Program-made: the position numbers and the translations under genes
The notes under the pieces: generated by a model
What the model saw: only the letters and a program-made list of their open reading frames with translations
The model's database searches: none
What the model was told of the DNA's origin: nothing
Origin: Myxococcus sp. RHSTA-1-4
Lineage (GTDB): Bacteria; Myxococcota; Myxococcia; Myxococcales; Myxococcaceae
DNA: 64,000 nucleotides
NCBI RefSeq assembly: GCF_020037125.1
Contig: NZ_JAIQDG010000029.1
Coordinates: 89,191-153,190 of the forward strand
Direction: 5' to 3'
Shown here: in pieces, positions 1 through 8,939 of the stretch
Layout: every line of letters begins with the position of its first letter
How positions within the stretch are numbered: position 1 is the first letter of the stretch

Positions 1-1215
1 TAGCCCACGCCCATCAGGCCGGACACGTGGGCGTTGTTGTCCTCGCGCAGCTCCAGCTCCGAGGAGTAGGGGTCCACGATGGCGCCCAGGAAGTACGCCC
101 CATCACCCTGCGCGTCCTGCGGCAGCCAGGCGGACACCTGCGCGCTCTGCGTCACGCACTGGCCCGCGCCCAGCGGGGGCATGGACACCTGGCCAATCAT
201 CCGCTGGTCCGTGGGCATCGGCGCGCCCGGAGGCATCGGCGTGAGGTCGCCGTCCATGGAGAGGTACAGCTCCACGATGGACGAGTTGTAGCTGGACTCC
301 GTGCCCTGGTTGCACACCGTCACGGTGCTCGTGAAGGGCTCACCGTGCTGCGCGCTGGCGGGCCCGCTCACCTGCGTCACCACCAGGTCCGCGCGGTAGC
401 CCACGCCCATCAAGCCGGACACGTGGGCGTTGTTGTCCTCGCGCAGCTCCTGCTCGGACTGGGACGGGTCCACGATGGCGCCCAGGTAGTAGGCGCCGTC
501 ACCCTGCGCATCGGGAGGCGGATACGCGTTGACGTTCGCGCTCCGCGTCACGCACTGGCCCGCGCTCAGCGGCGGCAGATTCACGATGCCAATCGGCCGC
601 TGGTCCGTGGGCATCGGCGTGCCCGGGGGTGGAGGCATCGGCGTGAGGCTGTCGTCCATGGAGAGGTACAGCTCCACGGAGGGCGGGTTGTAGGTGTACT
701 CGGTGCCCTGGTTGCACACCGTCACCGTGGCGGTGAAGGCGTCACCGGGCCGCACGCTGGCCGGGCCCTTCACCTCCGTCACCACGAGGTCGGAGCGGTA
801 GCCCACGCCCATCAGCCCGGACACGTAGGCGTTGTTGGTCTCATCCGCCTCGGTCAGCGCCTGGAAGGCATCGACGATGGCACCCAGGTGGTAGGCGCCT
901 TCACCCTGCGCGTCCGGGGGCAGGGACGCGTAGGCGTTCACGCTCCGAATCACGCACTGCCCCGGGTCCAGCGGGGGCACGTCCACGGAGCCGACCAACT
1001 GCTGGTCCGTCGGAGGGGGCGTGCCGCCTCCCGGCATCGACAGGCTGGTGTCCGTGGAGAGGTACAGCTCCAGCCAGGGCCAGTTGTAATACGTGGTCGC
1101 GGGGTCCGAGCCCTGGTTGCACACCTTCACGTCAGCCGTGAAGGCGTCACCGGTCCGGACGCTCCGGGGCGCGGATATCTCCGTCACCACCAGGTCCGGG
1201 CCGGGCTGCAAGGCG
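1..1215 (-). repeat. Tandem 396-402 bp coding repeats (CARDB units)
   Basis: A block beginning TAGCCCACGCCCATCA occurs at bases 1, 397 and 799 of the + strand, giving spacings of 396 and 402 bp (132 and 134 codons). The first two copies are almost identical over at least 50 bp, while the third is more diverged. This indicates recent internal duplication or gene conversion within the lipoprotein gene. Confidence 0.85.
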
Positions 1216-1349
1216 CTCGACCGCGTCTGCACCTGAGGCCGGGTGTCCTCGGGAGGGGGGCTCGCTACGCCTCCACACCCGGTTCCCGCGAACAATCCCA
1301 TGACCAGCCACAATGGCGTGGTTCTCGCTACACGTTGCTGCCTATTCAT
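1..1349 (-). CDS. CARDB-repeat lipoprotein, 3' end beyond the window
   Basis: The gene reads leftward from ATG at 1349 and is still open at base 1, so only the first 449 residues are visible. GGGAG lies five bases before the ATG. The N-terminus is a hydrophobic signal ending in GTGCGG, a lipoprotein-like cleavage site of the same G-T-G-C form as the lipoprotein at 20719. The mature part has three tandem units of about 132 residues. Each opens with a DLVVTE-type strand and contains VCNQG, an ELYLS strand, a PPL-x(3)-GQCV stretch and a closing V-SGLMGVGYR stretch. This pattern matches CARDB-type immunoglobulin-like adhesion domains, which is a fold call by eye. It is probably exposed at the cell surface; no enzyme motif is visible. 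More units may follow outside the window. Confidence 0.75.
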   Translation of the reverse strand, partial: MNRQQRVARTTPLWLVMGLFAGTGCGGVASPPPEDTRPQVQTRSSALQPGPDLVVTEISAPRSVRTGDAFTADVKVCNQGSDPATTYYNWPWLELYLSTDTSLSMPGGGTPPPTDQQLVGSVDVPPLDPGQCVIRSVNAYASLPPDAQGEGAYHLGAIVDAFQALTEADETNNAYVSGLMGVGYRSDLVVTEVKGPASVRPGDAFTATVTVCNQGTEYTYNPPSVELYLSMDDSLTPMPPPPGTPMPTDQRPIGIVNLPPLSAGQCVTRSANVNAYPPPDAQGDGAYYLGAIVDPSQSEQELREDNNAHVSGLMGVGYRADLVVTQVSGPASAQHGEPFTSTVTVCNQGTESSYNSSIVELYLSMDGDLTPMPPGAPMPTDQRMIGQVSMPPLGAGQCVTQSAQVSAWLPQDAQGDGAYFLGAIVDPYSSELELREDNNAHVSGLMGVG

Positions 1350-1586
1350 GGAGTCTCCCGCTGCGGCGTCCTTCTGGGCACGCCGACAGCGGCGGGCCCT
1401 CACTGCGGACGCACGCTTAAGCTCCTAGCAGGCAGACTGAAAGTCAGAGAAGCACGCACCGGGTATGACTCACAGGCGTGCTTCGGACCGCATGCACGAA
1501 GGGTGGGTCCCGAAAGACGACAGCCCATTCGTGGCAGCGCATAGCGGCGAAATCCGTCACATGGCACATGCCGGTGACAAATTGTG

Positions 1587-2159
1587 TCAGCGGCTCATGC
1601 CAGCCACCCTGGTTGGTGGGCTCTGGCGAGGGCCTGAGACCATCGCTCGGACGAACTGACGGGCGCTTTGCGGGAAGGGTCCGCGCGCCAGTTCCGCTCC
1701 GGCAGGGTCGAGCACCTTGGCGACGACCTGCTTGAAACCCTTCTGCAGGCCCATGGACTCGTGCGGCTCACCCTTGGAGTCCGCGACCATGAAGAGCGAC
1801 GTCTCCAGCTCCGGCGGGGGCGCCTCGCCGTGCTGGCGGAACACGTCTCGCATGAGGTCGAGCGACTCCTGGTGGCTCTTGCGAATCTCCCCCTTCGCCA
1901 TGCCCTTGAAGAGGCCGGGCACGTCCCGCAGGTCCACGTGCACCACCACGATGGGCTTCTCCTTCCGCACGTCGTAGATGAAGTCGTAGACGTGCTGGCG
2001 CAGCTCGTCGCGGGTGCCCTTGTTGGCGTACAGGACGACGGTCGGCCGCCCCTCCCCGATGGGGATTTCCCTGCCGAAGACGTCCTTGTTCTCGGCGGCG
2101 TGGGCCGGGATGGCCCCCAGCAGACCCAGCAGACATGCGAGCGCGGCGATTTTCCTCAT
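1587..2159 (-). CDS. Small secreted protein of unknown function
   Basis: A 190-residue product starts at ATG 2159 with AAGGGA eight bases upstream. Residues 1-21 form a clear Sec signal peptide ending AHA-A. The mature part begins with a strand like those of thioredoxin-fold proteins (PTVVLYANKGTRDELRQ), followed by IVVVHVDLRDVPGL and a second strand near SLFMVADSKGE. That order of strands and helices is reminiscent of the periplasmic YtfJ-like thioredoxin-fold group, but there is no CxxC and no cysteine in the mature chain, so a redox role is unlikely. The gene stands alone between a - strand lipoprotein and a divergent deacetylase. Function is unknown; the fold is an inference. Confidence 0.6.
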   Translation of the reverse strand: MRKIAALACLLGLLGAIPAHAAENKDVFGREIPIGEGRPTVVLYANKGTRDELRQHVYDFIYDVRKEKPIVVVHVDLRDVPGLFKGMAKGEIRKSHQESLDLMRDVFRQHGEAPPPELETSLFMVADSKGEPHESMGLQKGFKQVVAKVLDPAGAELARGPFPQSARQFVRAMVSGPRQSPPTRVAGMSR

Positions 2160-2376
2160 TCAGCGTATCCCTTTCGTCACGTGCTTCCGGAGTCCTGTCC
2201 AACACGACCGGTCCCATGCGGAATCCCCAGCCATCGCCGGCGGGCCCCGGCGCACTCCCGTCCTCCATGCCAGGGTTCCCGCGCATGACTGCTTGATTGC
2301 CCGGCATCCCTGACCTCTGCTATCGCGCCCCCACCACGCCACATGAACGTGGCGTCAGGTCTGGAGGGGGTGCACC

Positions 2377-3591
2377 TTGACGACGTCGTTTAAGAATCTG
2401 AGAGGGATTGTCACGCTGCTGCTGATGGCGCTGGCAGTGCCCGCATCCGCGGCCAATCCGTTCGAGCAGGGGATGGTGACCATCACCCTGGATGACGGCT
2501 GGGCCACGCAGTACACGAAGGCGCGTCCGGCGCTCAATGCGCGCAACATCGACGCCACGTACGCGCTCATCAGCAACGCCCTCGCGCAGAGCTGGGGCGG
2601 CTACATGACGACGGCCCAGGTGCGGACGCTCGTGGCCGAGGGCAATGACATCGCCAGCCACACGGCGACGCACCCGGACCTGACGACGGTGTCCGCCACC
2701 CAGCTCGCCTCCGAGCTGCAGGACTCCCAGGCGTGGCTGGTGAGCAACCTGAACCTGCCCGCGGTGCCGAACTTCGTCGTGCCCTACGGCCGCTATGACG
2801 CCAACGTGCTCACGGCCATCCGCCAGTCCTACGCCAGCAACCGCACGGTGAATGCGGGCCGCAACTTCCGCGACACGCTGATGTACGAGCTGCGCGCCAA
2901 CGACGTGCACCGCGCGGTGACGGTGAGCACCGTGCGCGGGTGGATTGACCAGGCCATCGCGGAGAAGAGCTGGCTCATCCTCGTGTTCCACGAGTTCGTC
3001 GACGGCACGCCGACGCGCGACACGCAGTACCGGACGTCCAACTTCACGGCCATCCTCGACTACATCCAGACCCGCGGCATCCAGACCGTCACCCTGGCCC
3101 AGGGCGCGGCGATGATGGAGGGGCGTACCGACCCGGACCCGGCGGCCGGCCTGCCCATCTACGTGGATGGCCTGGAGAGCGGCTTCGACAATTGGAGCTG
3201 GGCGACGCACTCGCTCAGCGAGACGGGCGTGGTGCACGCGGGCTCCACGTCCATCAGCTTCGAGCCGGACGGGTGGGCGGGGCTCATGTTCCACCACTCG
3301 GGCGTGGACCTGTCCCTGTACCAGTCCGTCGAGCTGTGGGTGCACGGCGGCACCACGGGAGGCCAGGCCGTGCGGCTCGTGCTTCACGACGGCGGCCAGA
3401 CGCTCGGAAGCATCGGACTGGACGCGGCGCTGGGCGGCCCCATCGCCGCGGGCACCTGGCAGAAGGTGACCATTCCCCTCGCCAACCTGGGCGTGACGTC
3501 GGGCACGCTGGTGGACCTGTACTTCCAGGACGACTCGGGCGCGGACCAGGGCACGGTGTACCTGGATGACATCACCCTGATTCCGCGCTGA
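2377..3591 (+). CDS. Secreted polysaccharide deacetylase with C-terminal jelly-roll domain
   Basis: A 404-residue protein. I use TTG 2377 because GGAGGGGG ends six bases before it and the signal peptide (residues 1-25, ending ASA-A) starts there. Residues 30-260 are a NodB-homology domain of carbohydrate esterase family 4: TLDD at 37-40 (catalytic base and metal Asp), SHTATH at 94-99 (metal His95 and His99), PYGRYD at 136-141 and LVFHEF near 206. It should remove N- or O-acetyl groups from an extracellular or cell-wall polysaccharide. Residues about 265-404 are an all-beta module (VDGLESG, then alternating strands, ending VYLDDITL) like carbohydrate-binding jelly-roll domains, probably for anchoring to substrate. 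The substrate is not readable from sequence. Monocistronic. Confidence 0.85.
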   Translation: MTTSFKNLRGIVTLLLMALAVPASAANPFEQGMVTITLDDGWATQYTKARPALNARNIDATYALISNALAQSWGGYMTTAQVRTLVAEGNDIASHTATHPDLTTVSATQLASELQDSQAWLVSNLNLPAVPNFVVPYGRYDANVLTAIRQSYASNRTVNAGRNFRDTLMYELRANDVHRAVTVSTVRGWIDQAIAEKSWLILVFHEFVDGTPTRDTQYRTSNFTAILDYIQTRGIQTVTLAQGAAMMEGRTDPDPAAGLPIYVDGLESGFDNWSWATHSLSETGVVHAGSTSISFEPDGWAGLMFHHSGVDLSLYQSVELWVHGGTTGGQAVRLVLHDGGQTLGSIGLDAALGGPIAAGTWQKVTIPLANLGVTSGTLVDLYFQDDSGADQGTVYLDDITLIPR

Positions 3592-3602
3592 GCCGCCGTG
3601 TG

Positions 3603-3642
3603 CGCCCGGGCTCCCCGCGCAATGGGGCTCAGGCGCCGGGCG
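3603..3642. terminator. Possible bidirectional hairpin between convergent genes
   Basis: CGCCCGG (3603-3609) pairs with CCGGGCG (3636-3642), and inside it CCCC (3613-3616) pairs with GGGG (3624-3627). The structure lies 12 bases after the deacetylase stop and overlaps the end of the convergent MaoC gene. There is no T tract, so this is a weak call. Confidence 0.35.
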
Positions 3643-4570
3643 TCAGCTCCCCCTGGACGTGGGGCTGGCCGTCCTCGCCCCTCACGCGATAGGCGACGCC
3701 GCCGTCCCGCCGCGCTGTCTGGAACACCACGCGCGAGGGCAGCAGCAGCGGGCGGCGGAACTCCGAGGTGAGCGTGAGCTCGGGGGCCTCCGCCGCCTCG
3801 CCCATCTCCGCCACGCAGCGGCCCACCGTCCACATGCCGTGCGCGATGGCGCGTGGGAAGCCGAAGGCGCGCGCGGTCAGCGCATACAGGTGGATGGGGT
3901 TGTAGTCACCGGAGGCCCTGGCGTAACGGCGGCCGGTGTCCTCGGGCACGGACCATGTCGCGGGGCGGCTGCTGGCGAAGAGCGCCTCCTCCTCGGCCTC
4001 GGCCGTGGCGTTCGCCGGCTTCGCCTCGCGCGGGCGCTCGTCGGCGCGAGGCAGGCGGCGGAGCATGGTGGTGACGGCGCTCCAGACGGGCGTACCCTCC
4101 ACCTCCACCCGGGTGTGCAGGTCCAGCTCGCGTCCCTGCCGCGCCTCGCGCTGCCCCTCCACCCATACGTGCACGGAGAGCGGGGTGCTCTCCGGCAGGC
4201 GGCGGTGCTGGTGGATGCGGTTGCGCACGTGAATCATGCCGAGGAGCCGGTAGGGGAACTCGGGGTGATTGAGCAGCGCGATGTGCAGCGCCCCCACGAG
4301 CACCTGGGGGAAGGGCAATGGCAGGTATCCATCGGCGGGAAAGCCACAGACCTCGCGGTAGCGCGCGAGCTGGCGCGCGTCCGGCGCGAAGTGACCCAGC
4401 CGCGCCTCCAGCCGGGGCACCTCGCCAGGGCGCGCGGGGCGGCGGGCCACGGCGGCACGCAGCAACTCCCTGGCGAGCGGCGGAGGCGAGGCGAACTCGA
4501 GGACGCGCGAAGAGACGGACACGGGGGGGCTCCAGGCGTGAGGCGTTCGGACGCGCCGGCATGGCAGCAC
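3629..4570 (-). CDS. MaoC-like acyl dehydratase/hydratase, double hotdog
   Basis: A 313-residue protein. The C-terminal half (from about residue 200) carries the R-specific enoyl-CoA hydratase 2 motif YARASGDYNPIH at about 216-227, in which the Asp and His are the catalytic pair, followed by FPRAIAHGMWTVG. The N-terminal half looks like a second, degenerate hotdog fold, giving the size of eukaryotic-type hydratase 2 proteins. It should hydrate or dehydrate acyl-CoA or acyl-ACP beta-hydroxy intermediates; chain length is unknown. The first 16 residues lack conservation features, so a GTG start near the VSVSSRVLEF stretch is possible. It is divergent from the kinase at 4614, with their starts only 43 bases apart, so they must share a promoter region. 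Confidence 0.8.
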   Translation of the reverse strand: MLPCRRVRTPHAWSPPVSVSSRVLEFASPPPLARELLRAAVARRPARPGEVPRLEARLGHFAPDARQLARYREVCGFPADGYLPLPFPQVLVGALHIALLNHPEFPYRLLGMIHVRNRIHQHRRLPESTPLSVHVWVEGQREARQGRELDLHTRVEVEGTPVWSAVTTMLRRLPRADERPREAKPANATAEAEEEALFASSRPATWSVPEDTGRRYARASGDYNPIHLYALTARAFGFPRAIAHGMWTVGRCVAEMGEAAEAPELTLTSEFRRPLLLPSRVVFQTARRDGGVAYRVRGEDGQPHVQGELTPGA

Positions 4571-4613
4571 GCCCCGCCTCCGGCGGGAAGCAGAGAGTCT
4601 CGGGAGGGGTGGA

Positions 4614-7600
4614 ATGGGTGGGGCCCCTTCTCACGAACACGCGGCGTGGGAGAACATCCCGGCCGTGTCCTGCTTCGACGAAAAGACCGCGCACCAGCTC
4701 GCCGCCGGGCAGCTTCCCTCCGTGGACGCCAACCGGCTGCGCCGCCATGCGGAGGGCTGCCGTCAATGCGCGGCGCTCCTGGCCCGGGTGACGCCCCCTG
4801 GCGCCGCCTCTCTGCGGCTCACCGCGGCTCCGGAGCTCGAGGAGGTGACTGCCCGGGACAGCGCTGACGATGAGCTCATCACCGAGCCCGTGGTGCTGGC
4901 CCGCGCCTCCACGGCCCGGGCGGACGCAACGAGCCCCGAGGCCGGCTCCGCGCCGGACACGGTGATTGCTCCCCCGCCCACGCGGCCCGAGCCCGCCACC
5001 GTCGTCTCCGCGCCGTCCGCGCGGGACACGGAGATTTGTCCCCCACCCGAGCGGCCCGAGCCCGTCACCGTCGTCTCCGCCCCACCCTCGCCACCCGCCG
5101 CATCACCCTCGTCCGCCACACCCGCCTCCGAAGCCGGCGTGTCCGCTCCCGTGGCCGCGCCGGGTCACACCACGCTCGTCACTCCGCCACCTGTTTCGGG
5201 GGCCTCACTCGCGTCCGCGCTCCCGCCCGCGCCTTCCGTCCCAGGCACTCCCGCCGCACCGCGCGTGCTCCCCGCGCCAGCGTCCCTCGCACCGCCTCCC
5301 GCGCCGCCGCCGCCCGTGACGATGGTGGTCCCACCGCCCGCGCCTCCGCAGAGCGCCGACGTGCGCGCCCTCGCCTCCAAGCCATTCCCGAGTGCCAGCG
5401 CACCACGGCCCCCCGTGTCCATCAGCGCACACGCCTCGCCGTCCGCCCCGCCCCACTCCATCAAGGTGCGCGCTCCGGCCCCCGTGCGTGCCGCGCCCCA
5501 GGCGCCGCCGTCCGCGTCCAGCGCCTCGGAATCACCGCCCGCGCGCAAGGAATCGGAGCCGTCCGGGCGCGCGACGGTGGGCCGCTACCACATCCTCGAC
5601 AAGCTCGGCTCGGGCGGCATGGGCGTCGTCTACAGCGCGTATGACCCGGAGCTGCACCGGCGCGTGGCCATCAAGCTGCTGCACCCGGACGCCAACACGG
5701 TGGCCCGCGTGGACGGCGCGTCACGCCTGCTTCGCGAGGCCCAGGCCATGGCCCGCCTCTCGCACCCCAACGTGGTCTCCATCCACGACGTGGGCACCTT
5801 CGCGGGGCGCGTCTTCATCGCCATGGAGCTGGTGGAGGGCCTGTCGCTGCGCCACTGGCTGCGCGCCGAGCACCGCACCTGGCGCGAGGTGCTGGAGGTC
5901 TTCCGCCAGGCCGGCAGGGGGCTCGCCGCGGCGCACGCGGCCGGGCTCGTCCACCGCGACTTCAAGCCCGCCAACGTGCTCGTCAGCCAGGACGGCCGCG
6001 CGCAGGTGACGGACTTCGGACTGGCCCGCACCACCGCGGACCAGGAGGCCGCGGAAGCAGGCCGGCGCACCACGCCCGGACGGGTGGCCATCACCGGGGA
6101 CGACCTGCTGGAGTCGCCCCTCACCGAGGCCGGCCTCGTCATGGGCACGCCCGCGTACATGCCGCCCGAGCAGCATGAAGACGGGCGCACCGACGCGCGC
6201 GGCGACCAGTTCAGCTTCTGCGCCTCGCTGTACGAGGCCCTCTACGGACAGCTCCCCTTCGAGGGCAAGCGCGCTCCCGAGTACCTGCGCGAGGCGCGCT
6301 CCGGCCGCGTGCGCCCGCCGCCCCGGAGCAGCCGCGTCCCCGCGTGGCTGTTCCGCGCCATCTCCCGGGGCCTGTCTCCGTCACCCGACGCGCGCTACCC
6401 GTCCATGGGGGTGCTGCTGGAGGCGCTCGGCAGGGACCCGTCCGCGGCGTGGCGCCGTCGCGGGGCCGTGGCCGCCGCGGCGCTGCTGCTCACCAGCGCG
6501 GTGGGCCTCACGTGGTGGGCCGGCAACCGCCGCCAGGCGCCATGCCGTGGCAGCGAGGCCCGGCTGGCCGGCATCTGGGACGCCCAGCGCAAGGTGGACA
6601 TCCAGAAGGCCTTCACCGCCACCGGCAAGCCCCACGCGGCGGCGGCCTTCACCCGCGTCGCGGCGGCGCTCGACGGCTTCGCGCGCGAGTGGACCGGCAT
6701 GCACCGCGAGGCGTGCGAGGCCACCCGCGTGCGCGGCCACCAGTCCGACGAGGTGCTGTCGCTGCGCATGGCCTGCCTGGACCGGCGCCGCTCCGCCCTC
6801 GACGCGCTGACGGGCGTGCTCGCCCAGACGGACGCGGAGTCGCTCGACGCCTCGCTGGACGCGGCCCAGCGCCTGCCCTCCGTCGCCGCGTGCGCGAACG
6901 TGGAGGCGCTGCGGCGCGGCCTGCCCGAGTCCCCCGAGCAGCAGGCGCGCATGGAGTCCCTGCGCGCCCGGGTGGACCGCGCCACCGCGCTGGTGGACGC
7001 GGGCCGCTACTCCCAGGCCCGGGAGGAGCTGAAGGCCGCGCTGGAGCAGTCGCGCGCCCCCGGCTTCCGGCCGGTGCTCGCGGAGGCGCTGGAGCTGGAG
7101 GGCCGGCTCGGGCTGGTGACGGGCGACGAGGCCCGCGCCCGGGCCGCGCTGCGCGAGTCCCTCTTCACGGCGCAGGCCCTGCGCCATGACCAGCTCGCCG
7201 CCCGCGCCGCCGCGCGCCTGGTCACCACCGTCTCTTCCGAGGCCTCCCTGGCGGAGTGGAGCGTGGCGCAGGCGCGCGCCTCCATCGAGCGCGCCGGTGG
7301 GGCCGCGGAGCTGGAGGCCCTGCTCCAGACGAGCCTCGGCCGCAACGCCTTCCTCCGGGGCCAGTATGCCCAGGCCGCCGAGGCCTTCGGCCGCTCCGCC
7401 ACCTTGCGCGAGAAGGAACTGGGCGCCGAGCACCTGCTCACCCTGGAGTCACTCCGGAACCAGGCCGCCGCCCTGTCACGCACGCCGGAAACGGAGCACG
7501 CCGCGAGCCTCCTGCGCCGCGTGCTGGAGACCACCGAGCGAGTCATGGGCCCGGACCACCCGCAGACGGCCATGGCCGCGAACGCGGTGGGCTACCACCT

Positions 7601-8237
7601 GGTGGCCAGCCGCCGCTTCGAGGAGGGCATGCCCTTCCTGAGGCGGGCCATCACCCTGGAGGAACAGGCGCTGGGCCCCGACAGCGCCACGCTGAGCTAC
7701 CCGCTCAACAACCTCGCCGACGCGCTGGAGTCCCTCGGCCGCTACACCGAGGCCCGCCCCCTGCGCGAGCGCGCCCTGGCCCTGGACTTGAAGGCCTACG
7801 GCCCCACCCACCCGGAGACGGCCACCGACCTGGCCGCCCTCGGTGAGCTCGCCCTGCGCGAGGGGAAGCCACGTGATGCCGTGGACTTCGCCCGCCGGAG
7901 CGTGGACGCCTACGAGACCTTCCAGAAGGACCACCCGGACCTGGCGACCCCGCTCACCACGCTGGGCCAGGCCCTGCTGGAGCTGCGCAAGACGCGCGAG
8001 GCCCGCGCCGCGCTGGAGCGCGCGCTCTCCCTCCGCACCGCCCACCCCGGCCCCGGTGAAGAGCTGGCGGAGACCCGCTTCGCCCTCGCCCGCGCCCTGG
8101 TCGTCCAGGACGGCCCCCGTGCCCGGGCCCTGGCCACCCAGGCCCTGACCTTCTACGGCTCCGACGCCGCAACCTTCTCCACCGAGGCCACCCACCTCCG
8201 GGAGTGGCTCCAGGGCCTCAAGCGCCGGCGCCGCTGA
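4614..8237 (+). CDS. Ser/Thr protein kinase with Zn-finger-like N-terminus and TPR sensor tail
   Basis: A 1207-residue Hanks-type kinase. ATG 4614 follows GGGAGGGG by four bases; an in-frame GTG at 4665 directly before SCFDEK is an alternative. Residues 20-60 contain CFDEKTA and HAEGCRQC, the H-x3-C-x2-C pattern of the anti-sigma-factor type zinc finger. Residues 75-315 are a Pro/Ala/Ser-rich linker. The kinase domain (about 322-605) has the glycine loop LGSGGMGVVY, VAIK, HRDFKPAN, DFG and GTPAYMPPEQ, so it should be active. One membrane helix follows at about 618-638, and the remaining extracytoplasmic 560 residues are helical with kinesin-light-chain-like 42-residue TPR units (for example GPDHPQTA, GPTHPETA). 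It probably transmits an envelope or protein-binding signal to cytoplasmic targets, which are unknown. Confidence 0.93.
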   Translation: MGGAPSHEHAAWENIPAVSCFDEKTAHQLAAGQLPSVDANRLRRHAEGCRQCAALLARVTPPGAASLRLTAAPELEEVTARDSADDELITEPVVLARASTARADATSPEAGSAPDTVIAPPPTRPEPATVVSAPSARDTEICPPPERPEPVTVVSAPPSPPAASPSSATPASEAGVSAPVAAPGHTTLVTPPPVSGASLASALPPAPSVPGTPAAPRVLPAPASLAPPPAPPPPVTMVVPPPAPPQSADVRALASKPFPSASAPRPPVSISAHASPSAPPHSIKVRAPAPVRAAPQAPPSASSASESPPARKESEPSGRATVGRYHILDKLGSGGMGVVYSAYDPELHRRVAIKLLHPDANTVARVDGASRLLREAQAMARLSHPNVVSIHDVGTFAGRVFIAMELVEGLSLRHWLRAEHRTWREVLEVFRQAGRGLAAAHAAGLVHRDFKPANVLVSQDGRAQVTDFGLARTTADQEAAEAGRRTTPGRVAITGDDLLESPLTEAGLVMGTPAYMPPEQHEDGRTDARGDQFSFCASLYEALYGQLPFEGKRAPEYLREARSGRVRPPPRSSRVPAWLFRAISRGLSPSPDARYPSMGVLLEALGRDPSAAWRRRGAVAAAALLLTSAVGLTWWAGNRRQAPCRGSEARLAGIWDAQRKVDIQKAFTATGKPHAAAAFTRVAAALDGFAREWTGMHREACEATRVRGHQSDEVLSLRMACLDRRRSALDALTGVLAQTDAESLDASLDAAQRLPSVAACANVEALRRGLPESPEQQARMESLRARVDRATALVDAGRYSQAREELKAALEQSRAPGFRPVLAEALELEGRLGLVTGDEARARAALRESLFTAQALRHDQLAARAAARLVTTVSSEASLAEWSVAQARASIERAGGAAELEALLQTSLGRNAFLRGQYAQAAEAFGRSATLREKELGAEHLLTLESLRNQAAALSRTPETEHAASLLRRVLETTERVMGPDHPQTAMAANAVGYHLVASRRFEEGMPFLRRAITLEEQALGPDSATLSYPLNNLADALESLGRYTEARPLRERALALDLKAYGPTHPETATDLAALGELALREGKPRDAVDFARRSVDAYETFQKDHPDLATPLTTLGQALLELRKTREARAALERALSLRTAHPGPGEELAETRFALARALVVQDGPRARALATQALTFYGSDAATFSTEATHLREWLQGLKRRRR

Positions 8238-8377
8238 GTCCACGCGCCGGGTCGCTCCGGACCTGGACCCCTGACGCGCCGCATCCGCGACTTCTCAAGC
8301 AATTCCGGAGGCCCTGGGGCCGATAACCCGGGTGTGTGGTTCCACGCGGGTTGTGTCCCACCCGACCGGAGTTCGCC

Positions 8378-8839
8378 GTGCGCATCCCTTCCAGCAACGC
8401 CGCCCCCGCCGCCGCCTCGCGTCCCGCCTTCTCGCTGTCTCCGGCCTCCGCGCGGACGCCCGTCTTCCGGGCCCTCTTCCCACAGCTCCGGCTGCTGGGG
8501 CGCGTGCTGAAGGACCTGAAGCCCCAGACGCCTCGGTGGCCCATGCAGGCCGGTCCCCAGCGCCCGCCCCGGGGGCTCGACAAGTTCTCGCAGCCCGTCG
8601 GGCACGGTGCCGGCATCCCCATCCGCATCTGCTCCGCGGACGCCGGCCTGCCCCAGCGCCCGCTCCGGCTCGAGCCGTGGCACGGCTCTGCGCTGAAGCC
8701 CTGGTGCGGCACGCGGCTGAAGCCCTGGCTCAGCCTGCCCCACGTCTTCCGGCCCCTCGGAAAGTTGCTGGACCGCGTCTGCCGGGCCATCTGTGAAGAG
8801 GGGCCACGCGGCAAGGGCGTCCCCATCCGCATCAACTAG
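8378..8839 (+). CDS. Unrecognised small protein with LxPWxG repeats
   Basis: A 153-residue protein from GTG 8378, chosen because CCGGAG ends six bases upstream; an in-frame ATG at 8336 lacks a ribosome site. Third codon positions are overwhelmingly G or C, which supports real coding. The N-terminus is Ala/Ser/Pro rich without a signal peptide. Residues 97-116 form a short degenerate tandem repeat, LEPWHGSA, LKPWCGTR, LKPW. A second motif occurs twice, GAGIPIRI in mid-protein and GKGVPIRIN at the very C-terminus. Four cysteines are present. I do not recognise the family. It stands alone between a kinase gene and rnj. Confidence 0.6.
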   Translation: MRIPSSNAAPAAASRPAFSLSPASARTPVFRALFPQLRLLGRVLKDLKPQTPRWPMQAGPQRPPRGLDKFSQPVGHGAGIPIRICSADAGLPQRPLRLEPWHGSALKPWCGTRLKPWLSLPHVFRPLGKLLDRVCRAICEEGPRGKGVPIRIN

Positions 8840-8910
8840 CCCGCGGGGCCCGGGCAACCGGGCGGGGCCCGGCCCGCTGCCCGAGGCCCGTGCAACTTTC
8901 CGGCGCGCGT

Positions 8911-8937
8911 GACGGAAGGAGTCCTTAGACTTCCGTC
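8911..8937 (+). promoter_or_regulatory. Perfect inverted repeat before rnj, with SD-like and -10-like elements
   Basis: GACGGAAG (8911-8918) and CTTCCGTC (8930-8937) are perfect reverse complements separated by 11 bases, and the right arm ends two bases before the rnj ATG. The left arm overlaps a strong SD-like GGAAGGAG (8914-8921), which is 18 bases from the ATG, too far for normal use. The loop and right arm contain TAGACT (8926-8931), a good -10 hexamer. It is either a DNA operator over a promoter producing a nearly leaderless mRNA, or an mRNA hairpin controlling rnj translation. Confidence 0.5.
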
Positions 8938-8939
8938 AA

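Noticed and set aside
27..1544. A 505-codon + strand frame opposite the CARDB lipoprotein
   Set aside because: The - strand shows a signal, repeats and a ribosome site; the + frame only mirrors the repeat composition.
2320..3387. A 355-codon - strand frame opposite the deacetylase
   Set aside because: Arg/Val/His-rich shadow; deacetylase motifs are on the + strand.
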